Assembly (NCBI GenBank): GCA_031178025.1
Contig: JAPSJU010000003.1
Coordinates: 1 to 29,095, forward strand
Direction of reading: 5' to 3'
DNA from: Agromyces sp.
GTDB taxonomy: Bacteria; Actinomycetota; Actinomycetes; Actinomycetales; Microbacteriaceae
DNA: 29,095 bases
How positions within the stretch are numbered: position 1 is the stretch's first letter; every line of letters begins with the position of its first letter. Below the pieces are notes generated by a model. It was not told the origin of the DNA, made no database searches, and saw nothing but the letters and a program-made list of their open reading frames with translations. A program made the translations under genes and the position numbers. This document shows positions 17,593 to 24,191 of this stretch, one piece after another.

Positions 17593-20286
17593 TCAGTGAG
17601 CCGCGTCGTCCCAGTTGGCGCCGCGGCCGATCTGCACGTCGAGCGGAACGAGAAGCTCCGCGGCATGCGACATCCGATCGCGCACGAGCGCTTCGAGCAC
17701 GTCGGACTCCCCTGACGCCACCTCGAAGATGAGCTCGTCGTGCACGGTCATGAGCATTCGGCTCCGCAGGCCCTTCGCCGTGATGTCGGCTTCGACGCTC
17801 GCCATCGCGATCTTCATGATGTCGGCCGCGGAGCCCTGGATGGGCGAGTTGAGCGCGGCGCGCTCGGCATTCTCGCGGTGCACTCGGTTCGGGCTCGCCA
17901 GGTCGGGGAACGGCCGCCGCCGGCCGAAGATGGTCTCGGTGTAGCCGTCGACCTTCGCCTGCTCGACGACTCCGCGGAGGTAGTCGCGCACGGCACCGAA
18001 GCGCTGGAAGTACTCCTTCATGAGCTGGGTCGCCTCGGCCCGGTCGATGCGGAGCTGCTTCGAGAGACCGAACGCGCTGAGCCCGTAGGCCAGGCCGTAC
18101 GACATGGCCTTGACCTTGGTGCGCATGAACGGCGTCACGTCGGCGGGGTCGACCGAGAACACGCGGGCGCCGACGAAGCGGTGCAGGTCCTCACCGGAGT
18201 TGAACGCCTCGATGAGGCCCGGATCTCCCGAGAGGTGCGCCATGATCCGCATCTCGATCTGGGAGTAGTCGGCCGTGAGGAGCTCGACGAATTCCGGACC
18301 GTGGCGGAACGCCTTGCGGATACGGCGCCCGTCCTCCGTGCGGATCGGGATGTTCTGCAGGTTGGGATCATTGGAGGACATGCGGCCCGTCGCCGCCCCG
18401 ATCTGTCCGTAACTCGTGTGGATGCGACCGTCTGCGCCGATGGCCTTGTCGAGCGACTCGACGATCTGCCGAAGCTTCGTCACGTCGCGATGCTCGAGGA
18501 GGTAGCCGAGGAAGGGATGCGGGTTGGACTCCTGCAGGTCGGCCAGTGCGTTCGCGTCGGTCGTATAGCCCGTCTTCGTGGCTCGGGTCTTCGGCATGCC
18601 GAGCTGCTCGAAGAGGACCTCCTGCAGCTGCTTCGGAGAGCCGAGGTTCACCTCGCGGCCGATCTCCGCGAACGCGGAGGCGGCCAGCGCCGCCGCGCGC
18701 TCGCCCAGTTCGGAGGAGAGCGCCACGAGCTCCCCGTGCTCCACGGTCACCCCGCGCAGTTCCATCGCCGCGAGCACCGGGACGAGGGGCATCTCGACCT
18801 CGGCGAGGAGCCGTCGGGAACTCTCCGAGAGCGCGCGCAGCACGACGGGCGCCAGGCGGAGGGTGTACCAGGCGTACTCTGGCGCACCGGCATCCGACCC
18901 CTCCTCGGGGACCAGTTGCGACGGATCCGCCTGCGGCACCGTCTCGCCCAGGTGATACGTCACGAGGTCGGCGAGGGAGCGCTCGGTGAGGTTCGGGCGT
19001 ACGAGCCAGCCCGCGACGAGCGGGTCGAGCACGAGCCCGTCGAATGCCAGGCCGGAACGGGCGACGGCCTTCAGCTGGGACTTCGCGTCGGTCACGATCT
19101 TGGGCGCGTCGCTCGCCAGCCAGGCCTCGAACGGCGCCACGTCGCCGGCACCGGCGCGCCAGGCGAGGTGCACCGTCTCGTCGGACGTGGCGATGCCCGC
19201 ACCGACGACCGACCCGTCGACGACCTCGAAGCTCAGCCCCAGGCCGGCGGGCTCCGCGGCCACGGCCCGTTCGAGCCATCGGCCCAGCTCGTCGCCGGCG
19301 AGTCGCCGAGGGGTCGGCGCGCTGGGCGCGGGCGCGGCCGGGGCGGTCTCGACCGGCGTCGGCGCCGGAGTCGCGACCGCGCTGCCGTTGGACTCCCCTG
19401 CCGCGATCTTGACCACCCGCTCGAGCAGCGTGCGGAACTCGAGCCGCTCGAAGAGCGGCCGTACCCCCTCGACATCGATCGGCTTGGCCTGGAGCTCGTC
19501 GATCGTGACGTCGAGCTCGACGTCGCTCACCAGCTGGTTCAGCCGGCGGTTGCGGATCGCATTCTCCTTCTGGTCGCGGAGGTTCTGGCCCACCACACCC
19601 TTGATCTCGTCGGCGTGCGCGAGGATGCCCTCGAGGTCGCCGTAGAGCCCCAGCCACTTGACCGCGGTCTTCTCCCCCACCTTCGAGATGCCGATGAGGT
19701 TGTCGCTCGTCTCGCCCACGAGCGCCGCGACGTCGGGGTACTGCTCGGGACGGATGCCGTAGCGTTCGACGACAGCGGCGGCATCGTAGCGCTTCAGCTG
19801 CGACACGCCCTGGGTGTTGGGGTAGAGCAGGATCACGTCGTCGTTGACGAGCTGGATCGTGTCCCGGTCGCCCGACACGAGGAGCACCCGATACCCCTCT
19901 GCCCTTCCGCGTGCGGCGAGGGTCGCGAGGATGTCGTCGGCCTCGTAGTCGTCCTTCTCGATGGTCCGGATGCCCATCGCCGTGAGGGCGTCCTGGAGGA
20001 GGGGCACCTGCCCCTTGAACTCGGCCGGCGTATCGCCGCGGGTGCCCTTGTACTCCGCGAACTCGCGCGTGCGGAAGGAGGTCCGCGACTTGTCGAAGGC
20101 CACCGCGAGATGCGTCGGCTTCTCGTTCGCGAGCAGCAGGAGCAGCATCGACAGGAAGCCGTGGATGGCGTTGGTGTGCTGCCCGTCCTTCGTCGAGAAG
20201 CTGTCGACGGGGAGGGCGTAGAACGCACGGAAGGCCAGCGAATGGCCGTCGATCACGAGGAGGGTGGGCTTGTCTGCGTCCGGCAC
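17593..20286 (-). CDS. polA: DNA polymerase I
   Basis: Fills gaps in repair and removes Okazaki primers. At 897 residues it has an N-terminal 5'-3' flap nuclease (LLVIDGHSLAFRAFYAL, YEADDILATLA, VSGDRDTIQLV), a middle domain where the 3'-5' exonuclease DTE motif is lost (GLSFEVVDG at that point), and a family A polymerase. Catalytic aspartates are Asp673 in TADYSQIEMR and Asp850 in VHDELIFEV. The O helix reads KAMSYGLAYG with Tyr730 where E. coli has Phe762, a change that lets family A enzymes accept dideoxynucleotides. The GTG start at 20286 has no proper Shine-Dalgarno; TAGGCT is 6 nt upstream, so it is predicted leaderless. The gap to pdtaR is 140 bp. Confidence 0.98.
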   Translation of the reverse strand: MPDADKPTLLVIDGHSLAFRAFYALPVDSFSTKDGQHTNAIHGFLSMLLLLLANEKPTHLAVAFDKSRTSFRTREFAEYKGTRGDTPAEFKGQVPLLQDALTAMGIRTIEKDDYEADDILATLAARGRAEGYRVLLVSGDRDTIQLVNDDVILLYPNTQGVSQLKRYDAAAVVERYGIRPEQYPDVAALVGETSDNLIGISKVGEKTAVKWLGLYGDLEGILAHADEIKGVVGQNLRDQKENAIRNRRLNQLVSDVELDVTIDELQAKPIDVEGVRPLFERLEFRTLLERVVKIAAGESNGSAVATPAPTPVETAPAAPAPSAPTPRRLAGDELGRWLERAVAAEPAGLGLSFEVVDGSVVGAGIATSDETVHLAWRAGAGDVAPFEAWLASDAPKIVTDAKSQLKAVARSGLAFDGLVLDPLVAGWLVRPNLTERSLADLVTYHLGETVPQADPSQLVPEEGSDAGAPEYAWYTLRLAPVVLRALSESSRRLLAEVEMPLVPVLAAMELRGVTVEHGELVALSSELGERAAALAASAFAEIGREVNLGSPKQLQEVLFEQLGMPKTRATKTGYTTDANALADLQESNPHPFLGYLLEHRDVTKLRQIVESLDKAIGADGRIHTSYGQIGAATGRMSSNDPNLQNIPIRTEDGRRIRKAFRHGPEFVELLTADYSQIEMRIMAHLSGDPGLIEAFNSGEDLHRFVGARVFSVDPADVTPFMRTKVKAMSYGLAYGLSAFGLSKQLRIDRAEATQLMKEYFQRFGAVRDYLRGVVEQAKVDGYTETIFGRRRPFPDLASPNRVHRENAERAALNSPIQGSAADIMKIAMASVEADITAKGLRSRMLMTVHDELIFEVASGESDVLEALVRDRMSHAAELLVPLDVQIGRGANWDDAAH

Positions 20287-20292
20287 CCCCCA

Positions 20293-20298
20293 AGCCTA
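20293..20298 (-). promoter_or_regulatory. Predicted -10 element of polA (leaderless)
   Basis: Minus-strand TAGGCT, then TGGGGG, then the GTG at 20286. No clear -35. The rest of the 140-bp gap to pdtaR holds only the pdtaR hairpin. Confidence 0.5.
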
Positions 20299-20413
20299 CA
20301 AGCGGCCGCCCACACCGATCCGCCGGTCCGAGCGACGCGGTCGAGAGGTGCGGCGGGCCGCCGGAGATGGCGAACGCCGCGACGAGGGATCTCGACGCGG
20401 CGTCCGGTGGTGC

Positions 20414-20427
20414 GGGCCTTCCGGCCC
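20414..20427 (-). terminator. Small hairpin at the pdtaR stop codon
   Basis: GGGCC and GGCCC flank a four-base loop that reads GGAA on the transcribed strand, a GNRA-type tetraloop. The stem begins in the TAG stop codon of pdtaR. A stable five-pair GC stem without a T-tract could terminate or protect the 3' end. Confidence 0.4.
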
Positions 20428-21032
20428 TACTTCTTCGGCGAGAGCTGCTCGATGATCGCCTGCGAGACGTCCTTCATGGTGAGGCGGCGGTCCATGGACG
20501 CCTTCTGGATCCAGCGGAACGCCTCGGGCTCGGTCAGCCCCATCTTCTCGTTCAGCAGCCCCTTGGCCCGGTCGACGAGCTTGCGAGTCTCGAACCGCTC
20601 CACGAGGTCGCCGACCTCGGCCTCGAGCGCGATGATCTGGGCGTGCCTGGCGAGTGCGATCTCGATCGCCGGCAGCAGGTCGTTCGGGGTGAACGGCTTC
20701 ACGACGTAGGCGAGGGCGCCGGCCTCGCTCGCCCGCTCGACGAGCTCCTTCTGGCTGAAGGCCGTGAGGAGCACGACGGGGGCGATGTGCCCCTTCGAGA
20801 GGCGCTCGGCAGCCGAGATGCCGTCGAGCTGGGGCATCTTCACGTCCATGATGACGAGATCGGGGCGGAGCTCGGTCGCGAGCGCGACGGCGGTCTCGCC
20901 GTCTCCCGCCTCTCCGACGACCTCGAAGCCGTTGTCGCGCAGGATCTCGACGATGTCGAGGCGGATGAGCGACTCATCCTCGGCCACGACGACGCGGCGC
21001 GGCGCCGACTGGGTTGATTCCGTGTCTGTCAC
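20427..21032 (-). CDS. pdtaR: ANTAR-domain response regulator (PdtaR-like)
   Basis: A 201-residue response regulator with an N-terminal receiver domain and a C-terminal ANTAR RNA-binding domain. The phosphoacceptor is Asp63 (VIMDVKMP), with Thr90 (LLTAF) and Lys112 (VVKPF) completing the site. The ANTAR part, about 133-197, runs from IIALEAEVGDL through RAKGLLNEKMGLTEPEAFRWI. Proteins of this type bind paired hairpins in mRNA leaders and prevent termination; M. tuberculosis PdtaR (Rv1626) pairs with histidine kinase PdtaS. No kinase gene is in the window. The GTG at 21032 has no Shine-Dalgarno, and TAGGCT lies 7 nt upstream, so a leaderless mRNA is expected. Its promoter overlaps that of the divergent tRNA-Leu. 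Location beside polA and near pyk matches Mycobacterium. Confidence 0.95.
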   Translation of the reverse strand: MTDTESTQSAPRRVVVAEDESLIRLDIVEILRDNGFEVVGEAGDGETAVALATELRPDLVIMDVKMPQLDGISAAERLSKGHIAPVVLLTAFSQKELVERASEAGALAYVVKPFTPNDLLPAIEIALARHAQIIALEAEVGDLVERFETRKLVDRAKGLLNEKMGLTEPEAFRWIQKASMDRRLTMKDVSQAIIEQLSPKK

Positions 21033-21054
21033 GCAGGAAAGCCTACGGTATTCT
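21026..21054 (+). promoter_or_regulatory. Predicted tRNA-Leu promoter
   Basis: Plus-strand CTGTCA (21026-21031), 17-bp spacer, TATTCT (21049-21054), 14 nt before the mature tRNA. The -35 box covers part of the pdtaR start codon (21030-21032), and the two -10 boxes are only 3 bp apart on opposite strands. Confidence 0.5.
21040..21045 (-). promoter_or_regulatory. Predicted -10 element of pdtaR (leaderless)
   Basis: Minus-strand TAGGCT, then 7 nt, then the pdtaR GTG at 21032. It lies inside the spacer of the predicted tRNA-Leu promoter on the other strand. Confidence 0.5.
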
Positions 21055-21068
21055 GAGCGAGGCCTTTG

Positions 21069-21151
21069 GCCGGTGTGGCGGAATGGCAGACGCGGAGCAC
21101 TCAAAATGCTTTGCCCGAGAGGGCGTGTGGGTTCGACCCCCACCACCGGCA
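21069..21151 (+). tRNA. tRNA-Leu, anticodon CAA
   Basis: An 83-nt class II tRNA reading UUG codons. The acceptor stem GCCGGTG (21069-21075) pairs with CACCGGC (21144-21150), with A73 at 21151. The T arm is GTGGG-TTCGACC-CCCAC. The anticodon loop is CTCAAAA on a five-pair stem, giving anticodon CAA. A long variable arm (about TGCCCGAGAGGGCGT) confirms the leucine/serine class. The D arm holds the usual TGGCGGAATGGCAGACGC stretch. CCA is not encoded. It is the only gene on the plus strand, divergent from pdtaR and convergent with pyk. Confidence 0.97.
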
Positions 21152-21199
21152 CGGAACGGCGCTGATCGGCGAGGGCGCATGCCGCGAGCGGGCGCGGCG

Positions 21200-21234
21200 A
21201 CGGCCCGGTCGTCCCTCTCGGAACGCCGGGCCGT
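21200..21234. terminator. Shared terminator between tRNA-Leu and pyk
   Basis: ACGGCCCGG (21200-21208) pairs with CCGGGCCGT (21226-21234) around a 17-nt loop. It begins 10 bp beyond the pyk stop and about 50 bp after the tRNA, so it can act on both converging transcripts. No T-tract on either side. Confidence 0.65.
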
Positions 21235-21244
21235 GTCGTGCGGG

Positions 21245-22660
21245 TCAGAGCACCTCGCCGACGACGTGCACGCGCACGTCGTTGGTGGTCCCCGGGATTC
21301 CGGGGGGCGAACCGGAGATGATGACGACCTTCTCGCCCTTGACGGCCTTGCCGGTGCTCGCGAGCACGTCGTCCACCTGGCCGACCATCTGGTCGGTGTG
21401 CGTGACCCGGTCGACGACGAACGACTCGACGCCCCAGTTGAGCGCCATGCGGCGGCGGATCGCAGGGTCCGGCGTGAAGGCGAGGATCGGGATCTCGGAG
21501 CGCAGTCGCGACATCCGTCGCACGGATTCGCCCGACTCCGTGAAGACGCACAGGTACTTCGCCTCGACGAAGTTCGCCACCTCCACGGCGGCGAGCGTGA
21601 TCGCCCCTGCCTGTGTGCGGGGCTTGGTGCCGAGCGGCAGGATGCGGTCGAGCCCGTGCTGCTCGGTGGACTCGACGATGCGGGCCATGGTCTTGACGGT
21701 GACGACCGGGTACTCCCCCACGCTCGTCTCACCGGAGAGCATGACGGCGTCGGCTCCGTCGAGCACGGCGTTCGCGACGTCCGAGGTCTCGGCCCGCGTC
21801 GGAACCGGGCTGTGGATCATGGACTCGAGCATCTGCGTCGCGACGATGACGGGCTTGGCGAGCCGACGCGCGACCTCGACGGCCCGCTTCTGGACGATCG
21901 GCACGGCCTCGAGCGGCAGCTCGACGCCCAGATCGCCGCGGGCGACCATGATGGCATCGAACGCCTCGGCGATCTCGTCGAGCGCGTCCACCGCCTGCGG
22001 CTTCTCGATCTTCGCGATGACCGGCACGCGACGACCCACCTCGTCCATGATCTCGTGCACGCGCTGGATGTCGGCCGCGTTGCGCACGAACGACAGGGCG
22101 ATGAGGTCGGCGCCGAGCTCGAGGCCCCAGCGGAGGTCGGCCTCGTCCTTGTCCGAGAGTGCCGGCACGTTCACGGCGACGCCCGGGAGGTTGATGCCCT
22201 TGTTGTTCGAGACCGGGCCCGCCACGACGACGCGGGTGGTGACGACGGTGCCGTCGGTCTCGACGACCTCGACGCGCACCTTCCCGTCGTCGATGAGCAG
22301 GAAGTCGCCGGGGTTCACGTCATCGGGCAGGCCCTTGAAGGTCGTGCCGACGATCTCCTTGGTGCCGAGGATGTCCTCGGTCGTGATCTTGAAGATGTCG
22401 CCTTCGGCGAGCTCGTGCGGACCGTCCTCGAACTTGCCGAGCCGGATCTTCGGCCCCTGCAGGTCGACGAGCACGGCGACGGCGCGACCCGAGTCGTTCG
22501 CGGCCTTCCGAACGTTCTGGTAGACCCCCTCGTGCACGTCGTAGGTGCCGTGGCTGAGGTTCATCCGCGCGACGTCGACGCCCGCATCGATGATCGCCCG
22601 GATCTGCTCGTAGCTCGATGTCGCCGGCCCGAGGGTGGCGACGATCTTCGCTCGTCTCAT
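21245..22660 (-). CDS. pyk: Pyruvate kinase
   Basis: Converts phosphoenolpyruvate and ADP to pyruvate and ATP. The 471-residue protein starts MRRAKIVATLGPATSS and shows MNLSHGTYD, DLQGPKIRLG, the active-site signature VIAKIEKPQAVDALDE, MVARGDLGVE and ATQMLESMIHSPVPTRAE. The C-terminal domain, ending ISGSPPGIPGTTNDVRVHVVG, is the usual site for allosteric effectors. The ATG at 22660 has GGGAG about 10 nt upstream. It lies 73 bp after gltD with a hairpin between, so it may have separate expression; no clear promoter was found in that gap. Lower-glycolysis partners gap, pgk and tpiA are at the other end of the window. Confidence 0.98.
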   Translation of the reverse strand: MRRAKIVATLGPATSSYEQIRAIIDAGVDVARMNLSHGTYDVHEGVYQNVRKAANDSGRAVAVLVDLQGPKIRLGKFEDGPHELAEGDIFKITTEDILGTKEIVGTTFKGLPDDVNPGDFLLIDDGKVRVEVVETDGTVVTTRVVVAGPVSNNKGINLPGVAVNVPALSDKDEADLRWGLELGADLIALSFVRNAADIQRVHEIMDEVGRRVPVIAKIEKPQAVDALDEIAEAFDAIMVARGDLGVELPLEAVPIVQKRAVEVARRLAKPVIVATQMLESMIHSPVPTRAETSDVANAVLDGADAVMLSGETSVGEYPVVTVKTMARIVESTEQHGLDRILPLGTKPRTQAGAITLAAVEVANFVEAKYLCVFTESGESVRRMSRLRSEIPILAFTPDPAIRRRMALNWGVESFVVDRVTHTDQMVGQVDDVLASTGKAVKGEKVVIISGSPPGIPGTTNDVRVHVVGEVL

Positions 22661-22710
22661 GTGGTGTGTGCTCCCGTGTTCCGCGCCGCAGCGCTGGGTC
22701 GTGGTCGTCA

Positions 22711-22729
22711 GGCGCGCCGTCGACGCGCC
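22711..22729 (-). terminator. Hairpin after gltBD
   Basis: GGCGCG (22711-22716) pairs with CGCGCC (22724-22729) around a 7-nt loop, 4 bp beyond the gltD stop. A GC stem with no T-tract. It may end the gltBD transcript or only reduce read-through into pyk. Confidence 0.45.
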
Positions 22730-22733
22730 GGGG

Positions 22734-24191
22734 TCAGATGGAGAACGCGCGCGCGTGGGCCGCGATCGGGCTCGGCAATTCGGTGTCGCCTTCAAGGTAC
22801 CGGTCCACTGCCGACGCCGCAGCGCGTCCCTCGGCGATCGCCCACACGATGAGCGACTGGCCTCGTCCGGCGTCACCCGCGACGAAGACGCCGGGCTGCG
22901 CGGTGGAGTAGTCGCCCGCACGCTCGATGTTGCCCCGGTCCGTGACGGGGAGCCGGAGCTGCTCGTCGAGCTCACGCGTCTCGGGCCCCGTGAACCCCAG
23001 CGCGAGCAGCACGAGATCGGCGGGGATCTCACGCTCGGTGCCCGCCTTCGGCACGCGGCGTCCGTCGAGGTACTCGGTCTCCGCGACCCGGATGGCCCGC
23101 ACCTCACCGACGTCGTTCGAGAGGAACTCGACGGTGGACGCCAGGAAGTGGCGGTTGCCGCCCTCCTCGTGCGCGCTCTGCACCTCGAAGAGCGTCGGAT
23201 GCATCGGCCAGGGCTGCTCGGGCGGGCGTGATGCGCTCGGCTCCTTCCCGATGGCGAGGTTGGTCACGGAGAGCGCACCCTGCCGGTGCGCGGTGCCGAT
23301 GCAGTCGGCGCCGGTGTCGCCGCCGCCGAGGACGACGACGTGCTTGCCCTCCGCGGTGATCTGGTCGAACACCTGGTCTCCGGCGAGGTGCCGGTTGGAC
23401 TGCGTGAGGTACTCCATCGCGAAGTGCACGCCGGGCAGGTCGCGTCCCGGGATGGGAAGGTCGCGCGGCACGATGGCGCCGGTCGCGACGACGACGGCGT
23501 CGTACCGCTCGCGCAGCTGCTCCCACGAGATGTCGACGCCGATGTTCACGCCGGCGCGGAAGCGAGTGCCCTCAGCGGTCATCTGGGCGAGGCGCAGGTC
23601 GAGGTGCTTCTTCTCCATCTTGAAGTCGGGGATCCCGTAGCGCAGCAGGCCGCCGATGCGGTCGTCACGCTCGAACACCGCGACGGTGTGCCCGGCCCTG
23701 GTGAGCTGCTGGGCAGCGGCGAGCCCGGCAGGGCCCGAGCCGACCACCGCGACGGTCTTGCCCGTGAGCCGCCCCGGCGGCTGCGGCTGCACCCAGCCGT
23801 TGCCGAAGGCCTCGTCGATGATCGAGACCTCGACCTGCTTGATCGTGACCGCCGGCTGGTTGATGCCGAGCACGCACGCCGACTCGCAGGGCGCCGGGCA
23901 GAGCCGGCCCGTGAACTCCGGGAAGTTGTTCGTCGCGTGGAGGCGTTCGATCGCGGCGCGACCCTCGCCGCGCCACATGAGGTCGTTCCACTCCGGGATC
24001 AGGTTGCCGAGCGGGCAGCCCTGATGACAGAACGGGATGCCGCAGTCCATGCATCGTCCGGCCTGGCGGCGCAGCTGGGCGGGGTCGCCCTGCTCGTAGA
24101 CCTCTTTCCAGTCCATGATCCGCACCGGAACGGGGCGCCGCTTCGGCAGCTCCCGCTCGGTGACCTTGAGAAAGCCCTTCGGGTCAGCCAC
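22734..24191 (-). CDS. gltD: Glutamate synthase (NADPH) small subunit
   Basis: Passes electrons from NADPH through FAD and iron-sulfur clusters to the large subunit for glutamate formation. The 485-residue protein has N-terminal cysteines Cys47, Cys50, Cys55, Cys59 (CMDCGIPFCHQGC) and Cys98, Cys102, Cys106 (CPAPCESAC) for two 4Fe-4S clusters. The FAD site is VGSGPAGLAAAQQL (GSGPAG at 151-156), and the NADPH site is VLGGGDTGADC (289-297). The C-terminal FVAGDAGRGQSLIVWAIAEGR is the second FAD motif. The GTG at 24191 overlaps the gltB stop by 8 bp and has a very strong GGAGGTGA site within the gltB end, so the subunits are made in coupled fashion. Confidence 0.98.
   Translation of the reverse strand: MADPKGFLKVTERELPKRRPVPVRIMDWKEVYEQGDPAQLRRQAGRCMDCGIPFCHQGCPLGNLIPEWNDLMWRGEGRAAIERLHATNNFPEFTGRLCPAPCESACVLGINQPAVTIKQVEVSIIDEAFGNGWVQPQPPGRLTGKTVAVVGSGPAGLAAAQQLTRAGHTVAVFERDDRIGGLLRYGIPDFKMEKKHLDLRLAQMTAEGTRFRAGVNIGVDISWEQLRERYDAVVVATGAIVPRDLPIPGRDLPGVHFAMEYLTQSNRHLAGDQVFDQITAEGKHVVVLGGGDTGADCIGTAHRQGALSVTNLAIGKEPSASRPPEQPWPMHPTLFEVQSAHEEGGNRHFLASTVEFLSNDVGEVRAIRVAETEYLDGRRVPKAGTEREIPADLVLLALGFTGPETRELDEQLRLPVTDRGNIERAGDYSTAQPGVFVAGDAGRGQSLIVWAIAEGRAAASAVDRYLEGDTELPSPIAAHARAFSI

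Noticed and set aside
21152..21244. Small gene between tRNA-Leu and pyk
   Set aside because: Only shadow frames are present; the segment is accounted for by the convergent hairpin.
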